From Chalara sp. BL73 (lineage: Eukaryota > Ascomycota > Leotiomycetes > Helotiales): DNA of 64,000 nucleotides. The position numbers and the translations under genes are program-made. Shown here in pieces: positions 23,602 through 34,112 of the stretch; position 1 is the stretch's first letter, and every line of letters begins with the position of its first letter. A model generated the notes under the pieces. The model was not told where the DNA came from. It searched no databases and saw only the letters and a program-made list of their open reading frames with translations. Location of the stretch: the NCBI GenBank assembly GCA_918026815.1, contig CAKJVC010000143.1, positions 1-64,000 of the forward strand, read 5' to 3'.

Positions 23602-25929
23602 TTAACTTCTGTCCAAGTCTGCTTTTCTGATAAATGCCATGACCTTTTGCGCCTTCCCTCGTTTTGGTGGCTCCCCACCCCTCCTCAGTGCTGGCTCAGG
23701 ACGCGACAGCTGCGCTGGGTCTTCCTGCACAGGCAATAGCCCCGGATTACTTCTGGCTTTGGACTTCTTGGTCGTAGAAGCGCTAGCTTTTATGGATGCA
23801 ACCTGAGAACTAGACCTGCGGGCCTCCTGTGGCAGGGGAGGTTGTCTGTGATCCTCGCCTTTTCCAAGTAACGTTTTGGGGAGCAGCGGCACGCTTTTCC
23901 AAGACTTCTTGATTTCCTCAGTTTCCGCCGCTTCACTCTCCTCCTCGAATCTCTTTCTCACGGATGGATCCACCTCTCCTCGCTCTTCCGCTTCCTTCAG
24001 CCTGCGCGTTTGCATCTGTTCTATGGCTTCGGATGTAAGTTCTTGCCGCATCATGCGCTCGATCACGTCCCTCTTGCGTGTTCGCTTATCGCCTACCGAA
24101 ATTAGAACACCACCCATAATATTGCACGTAATGCTGAAGCAAAGTATCACAGTTGTAAGCGCGAAGGGCCGCTTTTTGTAGTCAATGCCCCATGTACATG
24201 CCCCAAGAGTGATTTGCAACGCAGAGTGGAAATCAAGTAAAATGACTATGGCAACGAGGAGTTTGAGCGGAAAGGCATAGTGCGTTTCTGTCTCGTGGGG
24301 TTTGTAGAAGGTGTGGCTTTTGGAGAACTTCCGCTCGTGATATTCGAGTTTAGTTTGCTCTTCTTCCGTTAGGACACTATATTCATATGATGAGGGCTCA
24401 ACCTTGCTGTGAGCAGTGATTCTTTGAGCAAGTATCCTTGGTATCCTCGGTGCAACTCTCCGCGCTAGCCCACGGGGTATCATTCGAGCAACCAAACTCT
24501 CAAGGTCAACCTCGGCGGGCTCAGTCTTCCGCTGATCTGGTAGATCGTTATGGTCCACCAGCTCCGGGAGACCCAGCTTCTCGCGTCTCTTCCAAGTCTT
24601 GCGGTGGTAATGCGCAATGTAAACCATGTGATATGTGTCGACTGCGCGAAAGGGGGCCAAACCATCACCAATAATTGCGAAGAGGGCTACCAGAACATAA
24701 TCAACAACGTTGATAACGTAGTCTTGCTTCGAGCCCAGGGATATCCACCCAATGAGGAAAAGCACCCATGCTGCACCAAATAACGTAATTAAGGTAGCAT
24801 AAACTGTCACAAACAGTCCAAGGGCTGCAGCAGTCCATTAGTCAGGAAACTCAATGGCGGATCGAAGAGAGAACTTACGTCGGCGGACATACTGCCCGAA
24901 GCCTTTCATTGAACGTTTGAATCGTGCTCGTCGAGAGTGAAGCATATGCCTTACGAGATCGTCCAGCTCTCCTTTCTCCTCACGTGTCCAGCCTTGGAGC
25001 CTTTTGCCATCTGGTAAGATAGCGTACTGCGCTGTGTTGAGTGTCGACGTGATACTGCTGGAACGGGCTAGCGGTACTGGCTCCTGCGGTCTCTCTAGCC
25101 GTAAGCCATTCCCTCCCTCGTCTGCTTCCTTTGCAGAATTTGGTTTATTTCGCAGCATAGTTTTGAGCTTGTCGATTGTGCGTTCTTCTACAGGCCCATC
25201 GGAAAGTCTATAGGTCGGCCGACGATTAAGGATCTTCCCAAGAGATGGAACAAAAAGTGAGTTTTGAACATTTGTAAGGGTAGAAAGCCTGCCAGTACGT
25301 AAAAAAAAATCAGCACTGCAGAGTTATAAAAGGTGCGAAGACGCTCAAGAGGCTGGAAGCTGTTTAAATGAACCAGTAGCTGGATCAGGTCTGGTTCCCA
25401 TCATTTTGCAGGCCCCTCGATCAGCTTCCAACTCTAAGGTTCAGAAAAGACAACAAAAATTAATTATAAAAATTTGACGAACGTAGATACTTCTGGATCT
25501 GCGAAGAGTTAGTCTCCATGCCTCATAGCTACCCTGACTATACATACCGACGACATCTAATATGTCCACCATGTCAGAGTCATACTCATACTTGTGCGAC
25601 TCATCATCAGTGGCACCCTCCCCATGACCAAACAGTGACCGAAAGCGACTAGTAAACGTATATTGATTAGATGCTGGGACAACCTCTGCGTGAATGTTGG
25701 GTCCTCGTGATTGTCCATGAGGCGATAGGTGAGATTGATATTTTTCTGCAGTAGTTTGAGATGCAGATATACTTCGTAGATTCGTGCTTGATGGAGATTC
25801 ACGTCGTATTCGAATACTTGGCCGCTGGTGGGAGCGAAGTGCCGACTTTACCCTTCGCCCTACTACTACAATCGGATTATCCATTGTCGAAGATGATGGC
25901 AGGGGCTCTGATGACCCGGGCTGAGACAT
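23602..25929 (-). CDS. DUF2985-family integral membrane protein
   Basis: A conserved fungal membrane protein of unknown biochemical role. The exons are 25929-25548, 25498-25483, 25288-24879 and 24824-23602, giving about 676 residues. The 16-nt second exon is needed to give LDVVDPEVS-TLSTLTNVQNSLF, the family's hallmark join; frame is kept only with it. The layout is a disordered cytosolic N-terminus, the conserved TNVQNSLFVPSLGK block (about 140), then four predicted membrane segments. These are two at about 274-322 and two at about 453-513, separated by a charged loop. A long Lys/Arg/Glu-rich C-terminal tail follows. The family assignment rests on the conserved blocks and topology, not on a search. 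Confidence 0.85.
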
Positions 25930-26547
25930 CGTGCGGATGGATGTTCTCGGTTGATATCTAAAACTGCATCAAATGAAGAGTGCGCGCAAATCTGAAAATG
26001 AAACATGGGCTTCGAGGTCTGCAAATCAACAGCAGGAGATGCAAGTGAGGATTTCACTCACGAGCAACAGAGAGATGCTCACGCCAGAAGATGCATATGA
26101 TAAAACAGAAGATATCTAAGATCATTTGTGAGCGTACAATGGCACAATGTACCTCGATGGATGGACTGCATTTTGCAAGGAATCCAAAGCCTGTTTTTTT
26201 GTTGACAAAAATACCTGGGCAGGCGCCGTCGATGTCATTTCGCAGATGAGATTAGATCTGGATGCGATCCGCGCCAATTTTCCCCATCTTTTGCAGGGGT
26301 TATTACTGTACAGTAATGCGTTGTTTCAAATGATAGCTGAGTGATGCCTCAGGCCACAATACTTGTGATTAGGATTAGCAACAACGTATTGAACTGCACT
26401 GAAAGCAGGTTTACCACCTGCGTCAGACCTGTAATGCATCCAATAGCCAAGCCCCAATAGATTATATCCCGAAATCGCGCTCTTTTTGAGGTATGTTCCA
26501 GGAGACTCCAGAACAGTAAATGTGGCTAGAGACATTCAAACTATCGC
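25930..26547. other. Promoter region of the DUF2985 gene / 3' end of the mpaB-like gene
   Basis: This lies between two genes in tandem on the minus strand. It contains a perfect 16-bp palindrome at 26302-26317 and no coding frame. Confidence 0.5.
26302..26317. repeat. Perfect 16-bp palindrome ATTACTGTACAGTAAT
   Basis: The sequence reads identically on both strands. It lies about 370 bp upstream of the DUF2985 gene. Partial versions (TTTACAGTACAG, CAGTACAGTTAC, ACTGTACAGTC) occur in several other non-coding stretches of the window. A dimeric transcription-factor site is one possibility. Confidence 0.6.
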
Positions 26548-28030
26548 TTACATCCCAAGCTTCTTCTTTGCCAGCCAGAAAACCCAAAAAGCTGTCTTCA
26601 CTCCAAAGTACGTCGCGGCAGCAAGCGCCACACTTGCCATGACCAACGAATACAGATTTCTCTGCTCGATGCCCTGTGGCTTGAAGCCTGATGAATTGTA
26701 CTCGCCTAGCTCGGTTGCAGTGGTACTGTAGTTGGGAATATATTTGAATTCGAAGTTCGTTTCTGAACCGAGGCCATGATCTTTGTTCTCGACTATAATA
26801 TGGTAGAGCACTTCCCGCAACTTAGCTATCTTCATCTTATCCAAGTACTCGAAAGAACGGTAGGTATAACACAGCCCGCAGAAGAAGATGCATTGACCCG
26901 CGACGAGAGCCCAGTAGTAATAAGAAGGATTGCCTAGTCCCAGGGCATCAGAGAGATCTTTCCCATTAAGCCAGCGTGCGGAAGCGTTCAGAAAATCGCG
27001 AGATGCGTAGGCGGGTGGTTGCGCTTGAAGGGAAAGGATGATGTTGTTGGCGAGGATTTTAGAAGTCTCGGATGGGTTAATCTCGGAGATGAAGATACTT
27101 TCCATGATATTTCGCGATTGTGGAGACGTCGCGAAGTAGGAGGTAGGTGTCCCGAGATATAGTGCTATAAGGCGCCAAAGGGCAAGGTAATCTTCAATCT
27201 CTTGCTGTCGCAGGAATATGCCCTGACGTGGAAATCCGAGCCATATAAGGGTTGATGAGAAGGTGGATATTGTCGCTATAGAATCCAGGTCGTTAATGGG
27301 GATGCCATATTTTTCCACTGAGTAATATGATGGCTTGTCTTCTGCGAGCTTCATGATTCGGCGACGCACAGCTGCATGCAACAGCCTTACTCGGATAGAT
27401 GATTGTTGGCCTGCGCCGCCCGGTTTAATTGATTCTAGAGACCTGGTTACTTGAAGGATATGCTGTGTTGTCTCATAGAGCCTGTGCTTTGCCACTTTGG
27501 TGGAGAAACCACCGGTTCTGGCAAGCACTTCTGATACTCGAGCCGCTCCCATTCCACCTAAAAGGGACTGATACGTGAGCTGGATATATTAGTTTTAAAC
27601 CACTGATTCATGGCAGTTTTCATACCGCCGTTAGAGCAACCCCAGCATATCTGTAAAATACTTCTTGGCCTCGTGCAATTTGATCCCAGTTAACCCATTC
27701 TGGTATCGTATTAACTTCGTTCCATAGGTCCAACAACTTCTCGTTTCCTTTCTCATGCCGATGATCTCTTATCAAAGCATAGAGGTCCCGCTTAGGAGGC
27801 GCTGCATCTTTCTCCCTATATGTCCTTGGCTGATTCCGCGGGAGCTCTCCAGAGACAGGTGACGATATTTCGTCCAAACGATTCAAACAATCTTCCCCTA
27901 GAACATCATATGTGAACTTCAAAGGATATAATTCTTCCGCCGTAAAGTGATTTGGTGTCCACTGAAAAGTGTAACCCCACACGTTTCTAGTATTTTCGTC
28001 CTTGCGTCTGAACGGATTTGGCCAAGCCAT
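26548..28030 (-). CDS. mpaB/rubber-oxygenase-like protein (DUF2236 family)
   Basis: Belongs to the family that includes ER-bound MpaB, which cleaves a farnesyl chain in mycophenolic acid synthesis, and bacterial latex-clearing oxygenases. Here the substrate is unknown. Exons 28030-27626 and 27579-26548 give about 478 residues; the join gives GVALTA-LTYQSLLGGM. The family signature RVRLLHAAVRR is at about 198-208 and includes the histidine thought to bind haem in this family. One hydrophobic segment lies near 360-385 and another near the C-terminus (about 445-470), ending in a KKK motif that could act in ER retention. An in-frame ATG at 28207 would add 59 residues; I prefer 28030 because the conserved WGYTFQWTPNHF block follows closely. 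No biosynthetic cluster genes are adjacent, so a housekeeping or degradative role is as likely as a biosynthetic one. Confidence 0.82.
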
Positions 28031-28799
28031 CACATGAATTGGATCTATGAAAGGAAAGGGCCGCGATAACGACACTGTTGGAGAGGATACAATAATAAGA
28101 CAATAAGTAGCAACGAAATAACAGTCAAGGTATAGTGACCTGCGCAAAGAGAAGATATACTGAAGGAGGACTAGCCCTCGGCGCGCATTATCACATGGCA
28201 GCATCATACATCTATACCCCCCAACAGTGCATTCTTAGCGGGCCAACTTGACCTCGAAAGACTCTATCTAGTCAGTTCTTGTCAGAAAGATATGAAAACG
28301 ACCAAAGGTGGGGGCACTATAGATTGCTTGGAACAACCACAGGCTATTCATAATGAATAATGTGTCAGTTTATGTTAATATAGAGATGTTGGTAATGAAT
28401 TTGTGTCTCGTGCAAGATGCGCTATTATGTGAGGCCACACCTTGGACACTGGTCCAACAGAGATGTGATTAGTCATTTGCTAATCTAGCTCTACTGGTCA
28501 GCCGATATTTGCACACTTCACAACAAATAAACAATCAATTTTGTACCAAAGGAAAGTTGCTTTTCAATTCAAATTAATAGTATAAAATATTTGCATGTCA
28601 ATGACACTTTTTCCAAAAGCAACATCTATATCGAATTGTGGAAGCGGAATAAATCGACTTTTTTCAACTACGAGATGGCCCGTAGAGGGCGGATAAGCCT
28701 GCTTGTCGCATTTCTGCCTTACTATTCAGGGTGTGATACCTCATTCGACCTTTTTTTTTTCAACTGTAAGACCCTCGCAAACTATCGACATGTGCAGCG
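28031..28799. other. Divergent promoter region, mpaB-like gene / RRG9
   Basis: This 770-bp spacer between divergent genes contains two A/T-rich stretches (about 28340-28400 and 28530-28600). No conserved coding frame was seen. Confidence 0.5.
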
Positions 28800-29981
28800 A
28801 TGCTTTGCAGATGTACCTCGAACCCTCTTCAATCATTCATTCGGAGTCTGGCTCAAGTTGATTTGGTGGCACCTACACACATTACCGGGACTGGCAGACA
28901 ACTATCAGGACGCTCAATACAAAAACATTCGACTCTTACAATACCAGAACGGCAATATACACATTTCAATACACAAAGAAGACGATTGTCATCGCAAGCT
29001 CTGACGAATGAATATGGAGGTCGCCCTGAGGGTGGTTTCGTGGAATTTTTGCCAGAAGTGGTAGACGAACTTACGGCAGAGAAAACAAAAGGAAAGATCT
29101 CGAAATCCTTTGACATTGGGGCCGTTAGGCAAAAGTGTGAAGAAAAAGATGATAAAGAATTACTTGGAGTAGTAGCAGGCAAAGCTACTAAATCTCTATC
29201 AGTAACCAATCCGAGGTCACGAACTTCGCATGGAAAGTACGACGTCGGCTCGAAGAATGATTCATGTATGAAGACAACCTTTCGACGAACAAAGGTCGAG
29301 AACACGAGCTTCAAATTACATTACTCCTCTCCACCAGCTTTACCAAATGCAAGATATGCTGAAGCGACACATCCTTGGGCCGCCGAAAGAGCGAATGTCA
29401 AGTTCTCGGGTCAAGGGAGTCGAGACGATCCTGGAACTGTAGAGTACTTGCATGTAAAATCATCAGATATTGGGAAATCAATCAGAGACGAATGGGTACC
29501 GCCACCCAAGGAGACCTGGCAGATCAATAAAGCAGCGTTAAAGGCGAAATTTCCAGAGGGCTGGAAACCACAAAAGCGTCTGTCTCCGGATGCGCTGGCA
29601 GGTATCCGTGCTCTTAACGCTTCCATGCCAGAGGTATATACGACTGCGGCTCTCGCCAAAAATTTTGAGGTGTCTCCAGAGGCTATTCGCAGGATATTGA
29701 AGTCAAAGTGGAGCCCAAATCCGGAAGAAGAGACGGACCGTGCAAAGCGATGGTTTGAAAGAGGCAAGAAGATATACACGGAGAAGGCCGCGGCTGGCGA
29801 GAAGCCTCCTAAAAGATGGAGAGATGAGGGCATTGGGGCTGGCAAACCAGACTGGCTCAAGGAGAAAAATGCGCGAAACAAACTTATCAGGGCACCGAAA
29901 GCACCACTTCCAGCACTCATCACCACCGCCCGAAAGCGCGAAAAAACGGATCCCTCATCTTTGGCAGACAGGATTTTATAG
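28800..29981 (+). CDS. RRG9: Required for respiratory growth protein 9 (Rrg9/neugrin-like)
   Basis: A mitochondrial protein family needed for respiration and mitochondrial genome maintenance in yeast and linked to mitoribosomal rRNA through the animal homologue neugrin. It has a single exon of 393 residues. The N-terminus is basic, poor in acidic residues and Ser/Thr-rich for about 70 residues, which fits a presequence. The diagnostic block starts near residue 254 (WKPQKRLSPDALAGIRALN) and continues through FEVSPEAIRRILKSKW and AKRWFERGKKIY. This is a helix-turn-helix-like region conserved across Rrg9 proteins. The C-terminus is Lys/Arg-rich. The first ATG in the frame was taken as start. Confidence 0.92.
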   Translation: MLCRCTSNPLQSFIRSLAQVDLVAPTHITGTGRQLSGRSIQKHSTLTIPERQYTHFNTQRRRLSSQALTNEYGGRPEGGFVEFLPEVVDELTAEKTKGKISKSFDIGAVRQKCEEKDDKELLGVVAGKATKSLSVTNPRSRTSHGKYDVGSKNDSCMKTTFRRTKVENTSFKLHYSSPPALPNARYAEATHPWAAERANVKFSGQGSRDDPGTVEYLHVKSSDIGKSIRDEWVPPPKETWQINKAALKAKFPEGWKPQKRLSPDALAGIRALNASMPEVYTTAALAKNFEVSPEAIRRILKSKWSPNPEEETDRAKRWFERGKKIYTEKAAAGEKPPKRWRDEGIGAGKPDWLKEKNARNKLIRAPKAPLPALITTARKREKTDPSSLADRIL

Positions 29982-30756
29982 AGTGCAAATATCTTACCTG
30001 GGGTTTTTTGGGGGGTATTGAATCGGGTGCAGCATAGTAGTGAGGGATATTTGTATTATAGGAGCTGGTCGATTGCATAAAGACCAACAGATAAGTGTAT
30101 GATATTTGGTTCAATGCATGGAGTCTGACCAGTGTTTCTTGAAGTCATACTCGTCCAGAGTCACTTTCCTCCCGGTTATGAGAAAGTTGACGACTGCGCC
30201 CGAGATATGTCTCCGTATGATGAGGATTGGGGTTCGCCAATATCTACCCACCGTCCTTGCCTGAGAATATTGAACAAGCACACCGGGTACTGGTGAAATA
30301 CTGATGTTCTGCCAGTGTTACCGAAGCGGCTAGCAGGTGCAACGCGACAAGGTTCCTGCAGCAACACGGACTCTTCTTCCCTCGGGACATTCTTGGCATG
30401 CTTGCATGCTTTTGTTGTTCAGGTCAGGAACCAGTATGGGTAGGCATCTTTCTAAAGTTCATCATGGAGTTGGTTACAAGATAACCATTACGCGCCTGTT
30501 CGTGACTTCTAGTGGCCAATTGTTTTTAGAGGCTCCTCTGTATCCAAGTTTCATCATCTGCCAGACCTTACTTTGTAAATTGAGGCCCCTTTTCAGTTCC
30601 TGAAATTCAAAGCTGACTATCCATAGCGTTTCTCCCTATGAATTCTCCGGCATTATTTGACGGCACAACGTCCAATTTTCTCCTTCGAAATCTCATAATC
30701 TGGCGTTGAATTCCACATACCCAATGGTTAAGCTTTGACTTCATTGACCTTATGCG
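29982..30756. other. Intergenic region, RRG9 / WD40 gene
   Basis: This is 775 bp between tandem genes, with no coding frame of note. It holds the RRG9 3' UTR and the promoter of the WD40 gene. Confidence 0.5.
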
Positions 30757-33700
30757 ATGGCTAGCCAAAGGCCATTTGCTGCGAATACTAGTTTGGGGTT
30801 GAAGCTAACTCCCTCAAACTCCCCATTTTCTCGAACACCGCGCTCTCCGAACAAAACACGCCTCGGTCTATATGAGGATGGTCTATCGCTGAAAAAAATT
30901 ATTGGAACCACCGTCTCTTCGCCAAATGCGCTCGATAGCCTTCCATCCTCCCGCGTATTTGCATACACCGCTGGGGCAGCAGCTATCGTGGTGAATCTAC
31001 CGGACAGCATTGATAGAGACAATATAGCATATTCTCAGCGATTTTTCAGAGCGCGACCAACTGCAGTGCCTCTCCACGTAGGTAGTGTTCCGGCATGCGC
31101 ACCTTCGACACCCACACATACTGCGAATGATGGACGGAATAGGATAGGAAACTTGAGAGACGTTGCAATTCCATATTCGCCTTCCACTCCTCATACTAGT
31201 CTTGATTTTGGAGAATCCCCAAGTTCAAAGACATGGACCAGTCGAGAGAGAATCAAAGCAGCCACTTGTGTGTCAATAAGTGGTGATGGCAGATATTTAG
31301 CTGTTGGTGAAGTAGGAAACTACAAAACTTATGTTTGAGGAGACGTATTAATGTTGCAACAGACTGGATATTCTCCCAGAGTTCTCATTTTCGCATTACA
31401 AGATGCTTCTTCCGATGTACCCCTGGCTATTTTGAGTGAGCATGCATTTGGCGTCCGGGCAGTTGCTTTTAGTCCTAAGCAAAATTATCTTGCAAGTCTA
31501 GGTACTCCAAATGACGGGTTTTTGTATGTATGGTCTATCAATCAGAGGACTGGCGCTGCAAAACTACATTCCAGTAATAAGTGTACGAGCTCGGTCAAAC
31601 AAATGATCTGGCTTGGAGACAACATAGTCACGTAAGCAATATCCTCTTCCGAAGTACTTATCAAATTTTCATTATTAAAGACCTAACCAGATTATAGCGT
31701 GGGCACTCGTCATGTTAAAGTCTGGAGAGTCGACAACCGGAGTGTTTCACCCGTAAAACCAAAATTTGCACTAGATGGTACTCCTCAGCCAGTGCCCGTC
31801 ATTCCGGCTTTGAAAACGTTGACGGGACGTAACGTTCTTCTTGGGCCCCTTGTAGAAGCCACATTTACTGCTGTAGGCGCAATCTCTGAAGAAATGGCCA
31901 TAGTATGCTCTGATCGGGGAGATATTTGTCTTCTAGATGACAGTAACGGACAGAAGCTTATGAGACTAGCAAATACTGGCTTTTCAATAACATGCCTAGC
32001 TGTCAATATGCAATCCCGAACTGTAAAGATAGGAGGCATGTTAGGGCAAGTCAAGTCCATGAGCCTGGATGATTTGCTTGCTCCTAGTACACCTCCTGAG
32101 TCGCCAATGTCCCTCTTAGAGAAGGTGTCAACAAGAAATGAGACTGGCCTCTGTGCCATGAGATTCGCTGCTGATACCTTAGTCACAATTGATTCAAAGC
32201 ACATGATAGAAGTCGTTAACGAGGATTTAAAGCTTGAAGACGAACGCGAGCTCATAACACCATTTCCGGCACATGGTAGTGCCGTACTAGGTGTAGTTCC
32301 ACTAGCCGCGCCAAATTCAAGAAATTCGGCATTCCTTACATGGTCGGCAAACGGTGTAGTTGTGTTTTGGGACTTAGACGGATGTGGCCAAGGCTCTTTA
32401 AAGGTCGAAATGGAGCAAAATTCGATTGCTGATGATGATCCGGTCAACCAATGTCAAGTCATCCGTGCTTCCAAAGATCTAACATTCTTGGTGTCTGGAG
32501 ACAGGTATGGCGTTCTGAGAGTGATTGATCCAGTTACGCAGGCTTGTACCTTCGACGTGAGGGCTCATTTGACAGACATCCAGGACATCGCCATTTGGGA
32601 GAGTGGCGATGTAGCATTGATCGCATCTTGCGGGCGGGACAGAACTGTTCAACTCTTCCAGTGCAAATCTGGACCATGGGAACTCATCCAGACCTTAGAA
32701 GACCATGCTGCCAGTGTTTGTGGTGTCTTTTTTGCTGAAAATGGCGAGAAATTAATATCGTGTTCTACGGATAGAACGATACACATTAGACAAATCGTCA
32801 AGACAGAAGTTGATGGCCAGGATATGATCGGTGCAGTTCCGGTTCGGATAATTACTCTCAAGGCTTCGCCAGTCTCGATGATTCCCTGTCCGGGGGCCAA
32901 CTTTGTAGTATCTTTGTTGGATCGTACTGTTGCAACCTATGAAATATCCAGTGGTCGCTTGGTCGCTTCTTTCAAAGCCACAGATAGTGATGGAGGTGAA
33001 GCAGTTGTTTTAGATGCATTACGCATTGGCAATCCCGGTCAATCCGGAAAGCCAACAATACTGGCTAGTATATCTGGCACCGATAAATCTGTTAGGATAT
33101 ATGATGTAGTGGCAGGATCATTCTTGGATCGGTAAGACCGATTTCATTCCACTATTTTCGCTCTGGGGGTTTACGCTATCAAACTACGACTTAGTAGACT
33201 ATATTTCAGTTCAAAGCTAACTCGATGTCTAGAGAATGGGGTCATACAGCTGCTGTGACAGATGTGGCCTTACTGGAAACGACCGACTCGGACCAAAAGA
33301 CTCTTGTCAGTACTGGTTCTGACGGAACTATCATGATATGGGACCTGTCACCACGGTCCCCGGATCTTTTGGAGTCACCCGATTTTTCACGAGAAGAATC
33401 GCCACCAAAAGAAAGTCTGTCAGTAAGACCACCCCTAAGAAGAGTATTGTCTAGAGCCGAAATAGCAGAATTTCAACGTGCATCACCCGTATCTACTCCT
33501 AGTGGTAGAGCATCTCCACCGAGAACTGTCCGGCGCAAGACATCTAGATATGGACTTTCAACTCAATCTCCTTCGGTCTTGCCGCCAATGCCATCTGGCG
33601 CCAAATATCTTATGTCAGCTTCTGAAGATTCGTCTAGCCGTAAAGGCTCACCTAGGAACAGATCTCGAAGCCCACCTGGCAGCCCCAAAGGGAGAGAATC

Positions 33701-34112
33701 GCGAAGGTCATCTCTCGCCGATACTCGAATTCGGACGAAGAGCAACAGTAATCTCAGTGAGTTCGGCACACTCAACATGGCCACTGAGCAAGCCTGCAGA
33801 ACACTAAGAGCGTATCGGAGGAAGCTAGCCTCTTCGGAAGCGGTGAAAGACGAGTTATTGAGAGAGTTGGAACAGGAGCTTCGTCTTACGGCACTAGCAG
33901 TTGGAGAAAGGAGCCTTAAATCGAAAGCCATTACCGAGACCATAATGACTGGGCTTCTCGACCAATATTCGAGTCGATTAGTTTCAATGTTTGATGAAAA
34001 GCTCAGGTTAACAAGGACTGAGACACAAGGAGAGACAGAAGAAGTAGATGCCCCCAAAACGGCTGGTGCTCTCGAAGATACAAAATTTGCATACGTTGAG
34101 AGAGGAGTTTAA
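30757..34112 (+). CDS. WD40-repeat protein of the WDR62/MAPKBP1 type
   Basis: A large beta-propeller scaffold. Exons 30757-31311, 31363-31631, 31698-33131 and 33233-34112 give about 1045 residues. The last acceptor (33232) was chosen because it alone restores frame to GSFLDR-EWGHTAAVTDVALLE, a typical WD blade start. Two tandem propellers span about residues 165-790, with blades such as EHAFGVRAVAFSPKQNYLAS, VKVWRVD, LIASCGRDRTVQLFQ and ISCSTDRTIHIRQ. A Ser/Pro/Arg-rich disordered region follows, then a C-terminal helical stretch (about 945-1045) that may dimerise. Animal homologues bind JNK pathway kinases and spindle poles. The fungal role is not known to me. The family assignment is inferred from architecture and blade sequences. 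Confidence 0.85.
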
